Counted from the stretch's first letter, positions 33,984-43,305 are shown. The stretch is 64,000 nt of DNA from Paenibacillus sp. FSL K6-3182 (GCF_037976325.1 NZ_CP150265.1:1319501-1383500); one strand, 5' to 3'. Translations and numbers: made by a program. The notes: a model not told the origin generated them from the letters alone.

Positions 33984-36380
33984 ATGAGACCTAACTTATT
34001 TAACCGAATTGTTGCAATCCTCTTCCTGTTTGTCTTGTTAGGTTCTGTTTTATATTTAACCTCGGTAATCGTAAGAATTCCTTCAATCGGTGCTGTACTA
34101 GTGGAGGAGCCAGGTAATCGTTATTTTGTTAAGTCGATAGAACCAGCGGGACAAGCGGATGTAAAAGGTATTGAAATAGGCGATCAGATTTTAGAAATAA
34201 ACGGTGATTCAGTACAGGATTTTGAGTATGTAAAGAAATATAATTCAATTGAATCGGCAGATTACGTTCTTGTTTTACATAAGGATAAAGTTACACAGAA
34301 AATTGAGTTTCCCAAGGGGTGGACAGGCGACCATTCGTTATGGGAGCTGCTGATTCAGTTGTATATCCCTGGTGTTTCACTCATTATTTTTTGTGCGTTT
34401 TCAGGATTTTTGTATGCAAAACGAAGGAATGATAAGGCTGTAATCATTCTTATTTTGTTTTTTATTTCGATTGGCTTAAGTTACTATAGTTCTGCAGCAT
34501 CAAGTCGAAGCGATTCTGTTGGGCTTACTATTATTTATTTGGTTCTACCCAACATACCATTGCTGTTTATGAGCTTCATGAACATTTATTTAAAGCGATT
34601 CGATGTTCATTTTATTAGTAAATCAATATTGAACACTTTATATGGGATTGTGGGTTTTGTAGGAATCATAAGCTTAATTTATATCTGGACAGATTTAGCG
34701 TCAAATAACATCTATACCTATATTCAAATAGCCTATAGCAGTTCTGTGCTGATAGGTAATTTTGTATGCGTTTATATGCTTGTGCGAAAGTTTATAAAGC
34801 ATCGACGTACAAAGCTGCATTCTCTGTTCACCATTACGTTGATCTCGCATCTAGTTGCTTTTACTCCGTTTGCATTAATGAACTTGCTGCCTCAAATTAT
34901 TGGCAAGGACCAAGTTTTTCCAGCCGCTTTTACTGCGCTATTCCTATTCTTATTACCTATCGTTTATTTCTATCTGTCTACCTCAAATCAATTATTTGAT
35001 ATTGACTTTATTCTAACTAGATTTAAATATTATACGGCGCTAGCCTTTATTCCAGCTGTCATTGTGGCTGCACTTGTAGCGTTTGTATTACTAGGAGAGA
35101 ACAATCCGTCATGGTCCGCGTGGTTTGGCGTATTTTTTGTCATTTACATCGGAATGACGTTGTTTTTATATGGGAAGGAACAAATTGATCAAAGGTTCAG
35201 ACCTAAGCTCTTTAAGGCGATGTATAGTTATCAGGATAGTCTGGATCGTTTCTCGCGAAAAATCGCTAGAGTAATGAAGCAAAGCGATTTGGAAGCTGTG
35301 CTTAAACAAGAGATTAGTGATCTGCTGCCAGTTAGTCGGATTACTTTTTTACTTATTGAGCAAACGGAGAATACCGTATACCCGATGGGCGATCATCCTG
35401 AGGAACTTATCACTGCCGAGTTTTTGCTCGGAACTGTAAATTCCTTACAGGTGGGTGAGTTAATCGAGCTGCCTTATGGACTCGGTCTCGTAATAGGCAG
35501 ACAACGGTCTAGGTATCATATTTTGTGGATCGGCATGAAAACCAATCATACGCGCTTTAATTCGGACGAGCTTCGTTGGCTAAAGACGATGTCCAATTAT
35601 TCCAGCATCGTATTTGAGAATCTATATTTAATTGAAGGTTTAATTGAGGATTTAGAGTCGGAGGTTCGCAAAGAGCATTCAACTTCACCATGGGTGCTGC
35701 GCCTTCTTTTCTGTTTGTCTGAGAACGAGAGAAGAAAACTTGCTGCTGACTTGCATGACTCAGCGCTGCAAGATCAGCTGCTTTGGTACCGGAAGCTTGA
35801 AGCCATTATGATGGATTATCCGATTTCGAATAGTTTGGGACGCGAGCTGGAGGATATTAAAGAAGGATTACTCGATGTTATCCATCAAATTCGTGAAACT
35901 TGTAATGAACTGCGTCCACCGCTTTTGAAGGAGATGGGAGTAGTCGAGGCTGTTGAATCGATTATTGAGCATACTCAAATGCGTGTTAACTTTGCAGTGG
36001 ATTTTCGCGCAAAATCTTTTAATCGTCCGCTTAACGAGGAACAAATTACGGCGATTTACCGGATCGTACAGGAATTGCTGCGTAATGCGGACAAGCATTC
36101 TCAAGCTAAATTAGTTGTTCTTGAGCTTGAGCTGCGCAAAGGAACGATATATTTCCGATATCAAGATGATGGTGTCGGTATGGATGTAAATCAAATGAGT
36201 GTTTCTTTTGAACATATGGGCTTGTCAGGCATTAAAGAGCGGGTGACAGGTCTGGAAGGTGACATATCATTTTATTCGGAAAGCGGTAACGGCTTAGAGG
36301 TTGTCATCTTGCTGCCAGAGATCATGACAGCCGGTAGATCGGAGAGGGGTATATCGCGTGATTCGTATCTTATTAGTTGA
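33984..36380 (+). CDS. comP: ComP-like sensor histidine kinase with a PDZ domain
   Basis: A 798-residue membrane kinase, the likely receptor for the ComX-like peptide. Residues about 8-28 form a first membrane helix; about 35-110 form a PDZ-like domain (VKSIEPAGQADVKGIEIGDQILEING) predicted outside the membrane. Seven to eight helices follow up to about residue 400, then a cytosolic GAF-like part and the kinase. The phospho-acceptor is His591 in a HisKA_3 motif (LAADLHDSALQDQ). The HATPase has its N box at Asn701 (LLRNADKH), plus DDGVGMD and GLSGIKERV. ATG behind AGAGGAG. The last 23 bases overlap the comA-like gene, so the two are coupled. Confidence 0.87.
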   Translation: MRPNLFNRIVAILFLFVLLGSVLYLTSVIVRIPSIGAVLVEEPGNRYFVKSIEPAGQADVKGIEIGDQILEINGDSVQDFEYVKKYNSIESADYVLVLHKDKVTQKIEFPKGWTGDHSLWELLIQLYIPGVSLIIFCAFSGFLYAKRRNDKAVIILILFFISIGLSYYSSAASSRSDSVGLTIIYLVLPNIPLLFMSFMNIYLKRFDVHFISKSILNTLYGIVGFVGIISLIYIWTDLASNNIYTYIQIAYSSSVLIGNFVCVYMLVRKFIKHRRTKLHSLFTITLISHLVAFTPFALMNLLPQIIGKDQVFPAAFTALFLFLLPIVYFYLSTSNQLFDIDFILTRFKYYTALAFIPAVIVAALVAFVLLGENNPSWSAWFGVFFVIYIGMTLFLYGKEQIDQRFRPKLFKAMYSYQDSLDRFSRKIARVMKQSDLEAVLKQEISDLLPVSRITFLLIEQTENTVYPMGDHPEELITAEFLLGTVNSLQVGELIELPYGLGLVIGRQRSRYHILWIGMKTNHTRFNSDELRWLKTMSNYSSIVFENLYLIEGLIEDLESEVRKEHSTSPWVLRLLFCLSENERRKLAADLHDSALQDQLLWYRKLEAIMMDYPISNSLGRELEDIKEGLLDVIHQIRETCNELRPPLLKEMGVVEAVESIIEHTQMRVNFAVDFRAKSFNRPLNEEQITAIYRIVQELLRNADKHSQAKLVVLELELRKGTIYFRYQDDGVGMDVNQMSVSFEHMGLSGIKERVTGLEGDISFYSESGNGLEVVILLPEIMTAGRSERGISRDSYLIS

Positions 36381-37008
36381 TGACCATCCTTCTGTCGGAG
36401 AAGGAACCAAAACAATGATTGAGCAAGACAGCGAGATGACGGTTTCGGTCGTTTTATCCGCCATTGAGGCGCTCGATATTGTACAAATCCAGCAATTTGA
36501 TCTCATTTTATGTGATTTGAATATGCCAGGCATTAGTGGATTGGAATTAACGAAACGTCTTATTCAACAGGATCCGGAGCGCAAGGTTATTATTTACTCG
36601 GGCTATGAGATTGGCTCGCATTTTAACTTGCTGATCGAATCAGGCGTCTCTGGTTTTATTTCCAAGACAGTATCAAGAGAACAGCTTCATAATGCAATTC
36701 GATGTGCCATGAGAGGGGACACGGTTATTCCGATCACCCTGTTAAAGCAGCTTAGAAGGCATGAAGTAACGATCGGACGGACAGAAGTAGCTGTTGAAGA
36801 TGTGTCTATTAATGAGAAGGAACAGACCATATTACATGAAGTAGCTACTGGAATTAGCAATAAAGAATTGGCAGCCATGCTCCATGTTAGCCAGCGGAAT
36901 GTCGAATATCAGCTGTCGCGTATATTTGATAAACTCAACGTACGGTCCCGCTCAGAAGCAATTAAGGAAGCACAGCGTTTAGGCTTGATCAGCTTAGAAC
37001 AATACTAG
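36358..37008 (+). CDS. comA: ComA-like response regulator (NarL/LuxR type)
   Basis: A 216-residue regulator with an N-terminal receiver and a C-terminal LuxR-type helix-turn-helix. The acidic pocket is DDHP, the phospho-acceptor is Asp53 in LILCDLNMPG, and IYSGYE carries the conserved Ser with SKT holding the Lys. The stretch VDDHPSVGEGTKTMIEQDS is strikingly like B. subtilis ComA (DDHPAVMEGTKTILETDS). The HTH reads ISNKELAAMLHVSQRNVEYQLSRIFDKLNV. It starts with GTG inside the end of comP. It should activate genes after ComX sensing; candidate sites lie before comX and before the ABC gene. Confidence 0.9.
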   Translation: MIRILLVDDHPSVGEGTKTMIEQDSEMTVSVVLSAIEALDIVQIQQFDLILCDLNMPGISGLELTKRLIQQDPERKVIIYSGYEIGSHFNLLIESGVSGFISKTVSREQLHNAIRCAMRGDTVIPITLLKQLRRHEVTIGRTEVAVEDVSINEKEQTILHEVATGISNKELAAMLHVSQRNVEYQLSRIFDKLNVRSRSEAIKEAQRLGLISLEQY

Positions 37009-37063
37009 AATTAGGTTAGATAACTTTAGCTTGTTTAGGTGGTTAAGTAGGATAGGAATGAAT

Positions 37064-37104
37064 AAAACCGGCAGCTAAAGGATTATCCTTAAGCTGCCGG
37101 TTTT
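37064..37104. terminator. Strong bidirectional terminator
   Basis: AAAACCGGCAGCT (37064-37076) pairs with AGCTGCCGGTTTT (37092-37104), with further pairing of AAAGGAT and ATCCTT inside. A and T flanks let it stop both the com operon and the convergent ABC-F gene. Confidence 0.9.
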
Positions 37105-37120
37105 AATTGATTTACGAAAC

Positions 37121-39055
37121 TTACATGTATTGTTCCCATTCCTCATATGCGGTCGATAGTGAGGTTTTAACAGCTTCAATGGCAGCTTGAATTTCTTGAA
37201 TACGGATGTAATCATTAAAAATCGCAGGATCAGTGAGCTGTAATTCCAAATCGGTTATTTGCTGCTCCAGCGTAGCGATTTCCAGTTCTAATTGTTCAAC
37301 TTTACGCTGACGTGTACGTTCTTCACGTTTTGCTTGCTTGTCCGCCTCATAAGAGTTGGCAGGTGAAATGTCGGATACGGCTGTTGTTTTTGAGTTTGAA
37401 GCCTGTTTTGACAGTGCTTCGAGCCGTGCTTCTTCGATTTCACTTTTTTTCTCTATCATTTCGTCATAATTTCCTAGGAAATGATCAGTACCTGACGACT
37501 TTAGTTCGACAATTCGTTCAGCCATCTTGTTTAGGAAGTAACGATCATGCGAAATGAAGAGCAAGGTTCCTTCATAGTCAAGCAATGCAGCTTCAAGAAC
37601 TTCTTTGCTAAATAGATCGAGATGGTTGGTAGGCTCATCCAAAATAAGGACATTGGCCTCTGCAAGCATAAGCTTCGCTAGAGATACACGTGCCTTCTCA
37701 CCGCCGCTAAGGGAAGAAATTCGCTTGAGTACGTCTTCGCCGCTAAATAAGAAGTTGCCGAGCACCGTACGAATACGTGCCTCCTCCATATGGGAGTAGC
37801 TGCCCCAGACCTCTTCAAGAACCGTATTTTGGCCGTTCAGCCTCGTTTGTTCTTGGTCATAGTAGCCGAGTTTGACGTGAGTTCCAAACTTAATTGTACC
37901 TGTTGTTGGTTCATTTTGACCGACAATAACCTTTAGCAGTGTTGATTTCCCAATCCCGTTCGGACCAATTAAGGCAACGGTTTCACCACGAGTGAGCTGG
38001 AAGGATACATTTTTAAAGATAGGTGTGTCCTTACCCGGGAAAACAACGGAAACCTCATTAACAGCAAGTACGTCTTTGCCTGTCGAACGCTCGATTTCAA
38101 ATGTGAAATGAGCTTTTTTTAAATCACCCTGCGGCTTGTCCAGCCGATCCATTTTGTCCAAAGCTTTCCGTCTGCTTTGTGCACGTTTGGTCGTTGAAGC
38201 ACGAACAATATTTCGTTGGACAAATTGCTCCATACGCGAAATTTCGTCCTGCTGTTTTTCGAATTGACGCATATTGATTTCGTACTCGGCAGCTTTCAGC
38301 TCCATATAGCGGCTGTAATTTCCAGTATACCGCTTGGAAGTATGACGCTCGATTTCGATAATGGTTTGAGCAAGAGCATCTAGGAAGTAACGGTCATGGG
38401 ATACAACTAAGATGGCACCTGAATATCCGCGTAAATAGGACTCTAGCCACGTTAAAGTCTCAATGTCGAGATAGTTGGTAGGCTCATCAAGCATAAGCAG
38501 ATCCGGTGCCTGAAGCAATATGCGAGCGAGTGCGAGCCGTGTTTTCTGGCCGCCGCTTAATGTTGATATTAAAGTGTCAGCTGGGAATGTTCCGAAACCC
38601 ATACCGTGAAGAACACTGTTAATGCGCGTGTTGACCTCGAAACCGCCTTGCTCGCGGTACCAATCTGAACGCTTGGCATAACGATCGAGTATAGCTGTAT
38701 AACGTTTCTCATCCTGATGAAGTTCGGGATCTGCAATTTTCACTTCAAGATCACGAAGCTCTTGCTCTGCTTCAATTAGATGTGAGAAAACGGCAAGCAT
38801 TTCTTCACCTATCGTTCGATTGGATTGCAATCCGCTATTCTGAGCGAGATAACCAATTTTAGTTTCTTTGGCTTTATGAATAGCGCCAGAATCTGCGGAC
38901 ATTTCGCCTGCAATGATTTTGAGCAGTGTAGACTTGCCTGCACCGTTCACACCTACGAGACCAATACGTTCTCGTTCCAGCACCTGCATCGAAATATTGG
39001 ATAATACGACATTTACGCCGTAGCTTTTTGTTACGTTAGAAACCTGCAGCAGCAT
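37121..39055 (-). CDS. ABC-F family ATPase (YdiF-like)
   Basis: A 644-residue soluble protein with two ABC ATPase domains and no membrane segment. Both signatures are present: LSGGQKTRLALARILL with DEPTNYLD, and LSGGEKARVSLAKLML with DEPTNHLD. The linker between them (residues about 240-310) is rich in Arg/Lys, as in ribosome-acting ABC-F proteins. The last 80 residues form a coiled coil (VEQLELEIATLEQQITDLELQL). Members of this class rescue or regulate ribosomes; some give antibiotic resistance, which cannot be judged here. GGAGGT lies 6 bases before the ATG. Confidence 0.93.
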   Translation of the reverse strand: MLLQVSNVTKSYGVNVVLSNISMQVLERERIGLVGVNGAGKSTLLKIIAGEMSADSGAIHKAKETKIGYLAQNSGLQSNRTIGEEMLAVFSHLIEAEQELRDLEVKIADPELHQDEKRYTAILDRYAKRSDWYREQGGFEVNTRINSVLHGMGFGTFPADTLISTLSGGQKTRLALARILLQAPDLLMLDEPTNYLDIETLTWLESYLRGYSGAILVVSHDRYFLDALAQTIIEIERHTSKRYTGNYSRYMELKAAEYEINMRQFEKQQDEISRMEQFVQRNIVRASTTKRAQSRRKALDKMDRLDKPQGDLKKAHFTFEIERSTGKDVLAVNEVSVVFPGKDTPIFKNVSFQLTRGETVALIGPNGIGKSTLLKVIVGQNEPTTGTIKFGTHVKLGYYDQEQTRLNGQNTVLEEVWGSYSHMEEARIRTVLGNFLFSGEDVLKRISSLSGGEKARVSLAKLMLAEANVLILDEPTNHLDLFSKEVLEAALLDYEGTLLFISHDRYFLNKMAERIVELKSSGTDHFLGNYDEMIEKKSEIEEARLEALSKQASNSKTTAVSDISPANSYEADKQAKREERTRQRKVEQLELEIATLEQQITDLELQLTDPAIFNDYIRIQEIQAAIEAVKTSLSTAYEEWEQYM

Positions 39056-39203
39056 TTTGAAACCTCCAACAAATAAATGGTAAAGAACGAATGCTCATAC
39101 TACATATTAGTGTACCATAAACGAGCGCTAGCATTGGCGAAAGTTGCACAACAATGTTAAACTACAATTAATGAAAGAAAATGATGGGAACTAGAATAGG
39201 TGA

Positions 39204-39809
39204 ATGTTTTTGGTTGAACCAAATCAACGGGGCGATAAGGCTTACATACGAAGTCAGATAACGATAAAACGAAATAAATTACCAGTCGAGCAGCGGCGAT
39301 TATGGTCAGAAGCAGCTTGCAAGAAAGCGATGGCTTTTATTGAAAGCCATTCGGTCGGCGCGTTTATGGTGTATGTGTCTTTTCGGAGCGAGCTTGATTT
39401 GTCGGGTCTTATTGAATGGGGCTGGCGAACAGGGCGAGAAGTCATTGCGCCAAGATGCATCGCAGCAGATCGTTCCATGGAGCTCTATACCTTGCGGAGC
39501 TGGGATGATCTGATACCTGGTGCATATGGAATTATGGAGCCGAATCCGAATACAGCGCAGCTTTTTAAGGACAATTGCGAACTGGGTGTTGTGTTTGTGC
39601 CGGGACTAGCCTTTGATCTTCAAGGAGGCCGGCTTGGTTATGGAGGCGGTTATTATGACCGATTTGCTGAATCATTTCAAAACAATGCTTCTAAGCCGTA
39701 CTGGCTTGGAATAGCGTTCGAGACGCAGCTCATTGATAAGGTGCCTCTCGAGGGGCATGATTTGAAAATGGATGGCTTGATTACTGAAAAAAACATGTAT
39801 TTAGTTTAG
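39204..39809 (+). CDS. 5-formyltetrahydrofolate cyclo-ligase
   Basis: Converts 5-formyl-THF to 5,10-methenyl-THF with ATP. The 201-residue protein has the N-terminal RSQITIKRNKL and the hallmark FVPGLAFDLQGGRLGYGGG followed by YYDRF that defines the family. The start is uncertain: AGGTGA directly abuts ATG 39204, so TTG at 39210, six bases from that site, may be used instead. The gene precedes moaC by about 80 bases; folate and molybdopterin are both pterin-related, but the adjacency may be chance. Confidence 0.93.
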   Translation: MFLVEPNQRGDKAYIRSQITIKRNKLPVEQRRLWSEAACKKAMAFIESHSVGAFMVYVSFRSELDLSGLIEWGWRTGREVIAPRCIAADRSMELYTLRSWDDLIPGAYGIMEPNPNTAQLFKDNCELGVVFVPGLAFDLQGGRLGYGGGYYDRFAESFQNNASKPYWLGIAFETQLIDKVPLEGHDLKMDGLITEKNMYLV

Positions 39810-39891
39810 AGGAAATGCAGCTGAATGATTGCCAAGCGAGCTATGAACGTTAAAGGCGAACCGTTCATTAGCGCTAGAAGGAGCGTTTGAG

Positions 39892-40371
39892 GTGGAGTTG
39901 ACACATTTTAACGAGCAGGGCCGGGCGCGAATGGTAGACATCTCTGACAAGGAAGTCACTTCCCGCACGGCAGTCGCTCAAACCAGGATAACGATGAACC
40001 GAGATACATTAGAACAAATTAAGGCTGGCAAGATTGGGAAGGGCGATGTACTGGCTGTGGCTCAGGTTGCTGCAGTTATGGCTGCCAAAAAAACGTCAGA
40101 TTGGATTCCAATGTGCCATCCGCTACCGCTCACAGGCATCAATGTGGTTTTTAGCGATAACGGAACGGATGAGCTTTACATAGAAGGTACAGTAAAGACA
40201 ACAGGAAAAACCGGCGTGGAAATGGAAGCACTGACAGCCGTGTCTGCCGCAGCTCTAACGGTTTACGACATGTGCAAAGCGCTGCAAAAGGATATGGTTA
40301 TCGGTCCTACGCAGCTGGTTTCAAAAACGGGCGGAAAAAGCGGCGATTATCGAATTTCGTCAAACCCATGA
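39892..40371 (+). CDS. moaC: Cyclic pyranopterin monophosphate synthase MoaC
   Basis: Acts with MoaA in the first stage of molybdenum cofactor synthesis. The 159-residue protein contains [29 protein letters not shown] and [23 protein letters not shown], all signature blocks of MoaC. Starts with GTG at 39892, with AAGGAG 9 bases before. It is followed by a MoaB/MogA gene and a MoCF-domain gene, then by tatA and tatC. moaA is not in the window. Confidence 0.96.
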   Translation: MELTHFNEQGRARMVDISDKEVTSRTAVAQTRITMNRDTLEQIKAGKIGKGDVLAVAQVAAVMAAKKTSDWIPMCHPLPLTGINVVFSDNGTDELYIEGTVKTTGKTGVEMEALTAVSAAALTVYDMCKALQKDMVIGPTQLVSKTGGKSGDYRISSNP

Positions 40372-40398
40372 GCGAAATAGGAATGGGAGGAATGGTAA

Positions 40399-40893
40399 AT
40401 GCGGTGGAAAGTAGCAATTTTGACAGCAAGCGATAAAGGATCACGTGGAGAACGTGAGGATACGAGTGCCCAGGTTATCCGTGAATTGGTTGAGGAAGAG
40501 CTGGGTGGAGAAATTATTGATTATCGGATTGTACCGGATGAGCAGGATGAGATAATGGCAGCCATCATAGAAATGACAGAGTACTTCCATGCGGATCTTG
40601 TGCTTACGACGGGCGGCACAGGTCTTGCAGAGCGCGATGTTACGCCTGAGGCAACGCTCAAGGTTATTGACCGTGCTGTTCCGGGAATTGCGGAAGCGAT
40701 GCGTATGGGCGCTCTCCAAAAAACAAGAAGAGCAATGCTCTCAAGAGGCGTCTGCGGCATAAGAGGCAGCTCACTAATCGTTAACCTGCCTGGGAGTCCA
40801 AAGGGCGTACACGAGAGCTTAATGGCGATCATGGATCAATTGCCGCATGCTCTGGGCATTTTATCCGGAGAACTGGGGGAACATAGCGTATGA
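40399..40893 (+). CDS. MoaB/MogA-family molybdenum cofactor protein
   Basis: Adenylyltransferase-type protein that binds molybdopterin (MoaB/Mog). The 164-residue protein has a single MoCF_biosynth domain with LTTGGTGLAERDVTPEAT and VNLPGSPKGVHESL, the two conserved blocks of the domain. AATGGGAGGAATG sits before the ATG. The last four bases overlap the next gene, which shares the same domain type. Confidence 0.92.
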   Translation: MRWKVAILTASDKGSRGEREDTSAQVIRELVEEELGGEIIDYRIVPDEQDEIMAAIIEMTEYFHADLVLTTGGTGLAERDVTPEATLKVIDRAVPGIAEAMRMGALQKTRRAMLSRGVCGIRGSSLIVNLPGSPKGVHESLMAIMDQLPHALGILSGELGEHSV

Positions 40894-41945
40894 GTCAGCA
40901 GCAGCATCATGCTAAGAACGGAACAGAGCAGCATGGATCGACGACACTAAGAGAAGTTTCCGTATATGATGCGATCGGGCTGCGACTGGCTCATGATTTA
41001 ACGCGAATTATTCCAGGTCAGTTTAAGGGTCGATTGTTCAAAAGAGGTCATGTCGTAGTAGAAGCGGACATTCCTAATCTTCTCGATATTGGCAAGGAGC
41101 ATATCTATATTATGGAGCTTGGAGAAAACGAGCTTCATGAGGATGATGCAGCCATTCGAATGGCTGAAGCGTTATATGACGAGAAACTCATTCTTTCAGA
41201 GCCGCATGAGGGCAAGGTAAGCATTAAAGCAAACCAGCTAGGCCTTGCGGAGATTGATAAGGCAGTAGTTGATGCCATTAATGAGCTGGGTGAAATTGCA
41301 TTAGCGACGATTAAGGCAAAAACAGTCGTTAAGCCGGGTCAAGCGCTGGCTGCAACAAGAGCCATTCCGCTTGTCGTACCCAAATCGAAGGTGGAGACGG
41401 TGGAGAGGCTTGCAGCCGAATATCGTGAAGCGAATGGCGGAGCTTCACCGCTGCGCGTTCGCCCTTTCCGTAAATTTCGCGTCGGTTTGTTGACGACGGG
41501 CGGCGAAGTTTTTAACGGAAGAATTGAAGATAAATTTGGTCCGGCAGTAAGAAGCAAGCTCGAGGAGCTTGGATCAGAAGTTGCAGAGCAGCGATTTGCA
41601 CCCGATGATCGACAAACAATTGTCAAGGAAATACACTATTTGCTTGCACAACGTTATGATATGATACTAGTGACTGGCGGAATGTCGGTAGATCCCGACG
41701 ATCGCACTCCTGGAGCCATAAAGGAAACAGGTGCGGATATCGTAAGTTATGGAACTCCGATGCTGCCAGGCTCAATGCTGCTTATTGGTTATTTAAATGG
41801 AGTGCCGATATTGGGGCTTCCAGGCTGCGTCATGCATGATCCATATACATCATTCGATGTGCTGCTGCCGCGGATTTTAGCGGGAGATATGATTGTTCGT
41901 GAAGATATTGTCAGCATGGGATATGGCGGCTTAAACAGCTGTTAA
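40890..41945 (+). CDS. Molybdopterin-binding (MoCF-domain) protein, MoeA-related
   Basis: A 351-residue protein whose second half (about 190-335) is a MoCF_biosynth domain: VGLLTTGGEVFNGRI, ILVTGGMSVDPDDRTPGAI and GVPILGLPGCVMHDPYTSFD. The first half is shorter than in MoeA and lacks the standard MoeA N-terminal repeats, starting instead with a region (VSVYDAIGLRLAHDLTRIIPG) that recalls the opening of MoeA. It may load molybdate or bind a molybdopterin intermediate. Overlaps the MoaB/MogA gene by ATGA. Confidence 0.8.
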   Translation: MSQQQHHAKNGTEQHGSTTLREVSVYDAIGLRLAHDLTRIIPGQFKGRLFKRGHVVVEADIPNLLDIGKEHIYIMELGENELHEDDAAIRMAEALYDEKLILSEPHEGKVSIKANQLGLAEIDKAVVDAINELGEIALATIKAKTVVKPGQALAATRAIPLVVPKSKVETVERLAAEYREANGGASPLRVRPFRKFRVGLLTTGGEVFNGRIEDKFGPAVRSKLEELGSEVAEQRFAPDDRQTIVKEIHYLLAQRYDMILVTGGMSVDPDDRTPGAIKETGADIVSYGTPMLPGSMLLIGYLNGVPILGLPGCVMHDPYTSFDVLLPRILAGDMIVREDIVSMGYGGLNSC

Positions 41946-41999
41946 GTATGAGCTGCTTAATAATGATGCTGCTACATAAAATTACGAGGAGGTTGGCAA

Positions 42000-42245
42000 A
42001 TGTCAGGAATTGGTGCAACAGGTGTTATACTGCTCGTGTTGGTTGCTTTGCTACTATTTGGACCAAACAAGCTTCCAGAACTTGGACGTGCATTCGGACG
42101 GACATTGCGTGAGTTTAAATCCGGAGCAAGAGAGATCATGGATGATGATGATCGTGACCGTGATCGCAAGGACAAAGATTCGAGCCGTGTTGATGTGAGT
42201 CGCTCGGAAAATAGTGATAAAGACAATAAGCGGCTGCCGGATTAA
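42000..42245 (+). CDS. tatA: Twin-arginine translocase subunit TatA
   Basis: Forms the protein-conducting ring of the Tat export system for folded proteins. The 81-residue protein has one N-terminal membrane helix (IGATGVILLVLVALLLFG), then the conserved FGPNKLPELGRAFGRTLREFK amphipathic helix, and an acidic, Asp/Lys/Arg-rich tail. GAGGAGGTTGG lies before the ATG. Together with tatC this is the minimal TatAC system common in Firmicutes. The position behind the molybdenum genes fits, since many molybdoenzymes use Tat. Confidence 0.95.
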   Translation: MSGIGATGVILLVLVALLLFGPNKLPELGRAFGRTLREFKSGAREIMDDDDRDRDRKDKDSSRVDVSRSENSDKDNKRLPD

Positions 42246-42298
42246 TCGGGCCCGCTTTTTTCTTGAAAAAAAGTTTACCGCTAGGCGAAGGAGGTATC

Positions 42299-43126
42299 GT
42301 GCAGGTGGGATCGGAAGGAAACAGCAAATCGGAGCATAAATCACGTAAAGCGCTTCTTCGAGAAGAAGGGTTGATGCCGCTTTTAGAGCATCTTGGCGAG
42401 CTGCGCAAGCGTATCATTTACGTGCTTATTATTTTAACGTTAGGCTTAGTCGTCGGACTTATATTTGCACAGCCTACCTATAACTTTCTAATGAGCCAGA
42501 AGCCTGCTAATACAATTTCGTTACATACGTTTTCCCTTTGGGATGGCATTGGCATGTATATGAAATTTGCATTTGTCATCGCTTTAATTATTTCTTTACC
42601 TGTTATTGCATATCAGCTTTGGGCATTCGTAAAGCCGGCTTTGCGCAAGAACGAGCAGCGTTCCACGCTTAAATATGTTCCGTTTGCACTAATCATGTTT
42701 TTAATTGGATTGGCATTTTCTTATTTTGTCGTCTTTCCACTTGCTTTTAATTTCACAAGAACAGTATCACAACATTTAAACCTTGAGGAAACATATGGTA
42801 TCGCGCAGTATTTTACGTTTATGTTTAATCTGCTCATTCCGATATCGCTATTATTCGAACTGCCGCTAGTCATCATGTTTTTGACAGCTATACGTTTAGT
42901 GAATCCACAGCGGCTGCGCAAAATGCGCCGTCTAGCCTATTTCATCATGGTGCTTATCGGAGTTATGATTACGCCGCCGGATTTCATATCGGACATATTA
43001 GTGGCGATCCCATTACTCGTTCTATATGAGATTAGTGTGTTTTTATCAGGCTCGGTACACAAAAAGCAGCTAGCTGCAGATGCAAAATGGGAAGCGGAAT
43101 ATGGCGAGTCAATGTCTGAAGCATAG
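42299..43126 (+). CDS. tatC: Twin-arginine translocase subunit TatC
   Basis: Six-helix receptor of the Tat pathway that recognises the twin-arginine signal. The protein has MPLLEHLGELRKRII near the start, the conserved F-P-E-like region replaced by WAFVKPALRKNEQR, and FYFVVFPLAFNF-like segments in helices 3-4, all standard for TatC. The start is not certain: AGGAGG at 42289-42294 serves GTG 42299 (4-base gap) or GTG 42305 (10-base gap). A TTG at 42263 would place that site inside the gene. A clear terminator follows. Confidence 0.93.
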   Translation: MQVGSEGNSKSEHKSRKALLREEGLMPLLEHLGELRKRIIYVLIILTLGLVVGLIFAQPTYNFLMSQKPANTISLHTFSLWDGIGMYMKFAFVIALIISLPVIAYQLWAFVKPALRKNEQRSTLKYVPFALIMFLIGLAFSYFVVFPLAFNFTRTVSQHLNLEETYGIAQYFTFMFNLLIPISLLFELPLVIMFLTAIRLVNPQRLRKMRRLAYFIMVLIGVMITPPDFISDILVAIPLLVLYEISVFLSGSVHKKQLAADAKWEAEYGESMSEA

Positions 43127-43129
43127 GAT

Positions 43130-43163
43130 GAAGAAGGGGAATGTCCTCTTCTTCTTTTTTTTA
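43130..43163 (+). terminator. Terminator after tatC
   Basis: GAAGAAGGGGA (43130-43140) pairs with TCCTCTTCTTC (43144-43154), followed by eight T. Confidence 0.8.
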
Positions 43164-43272
43164 TATAAGAAGCTTATAAAGGGCTTATAGTTCTCCGTCA
43201 AAGCTGCTTTAGCATCCAGAGGACGCCGAAGGCGAGTTTGCGTGGTTGACAAAAACATCATTTCCGCATAAT

Positions 43273-43305
43273 ATTTAAACAGTTGTTTAAAACAATTGTT
43301 TAAAT
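43273..43305. promoter_or_regulatory. Palindromic operator before the YhgE-like gene
   Basis: ATTTAAACA (43273-43281) and TGTTTAAAT (43297-43305) flank the 13-bp palindrome TTGTTTAAAACAA (43283-43295). It lies just 24 bases before the membrane-protein gene, and a TetR gene follows that gene, so TetR control is likely. Confidence 0.65.

Noticed and set aside
36358..36380. A frameshift fusing the kinase and response regulator genes
   Set aside because: The overlap is short, the regulator has its own GTG start and complete receiver domain, and such overlaps are normal in two-component operons.
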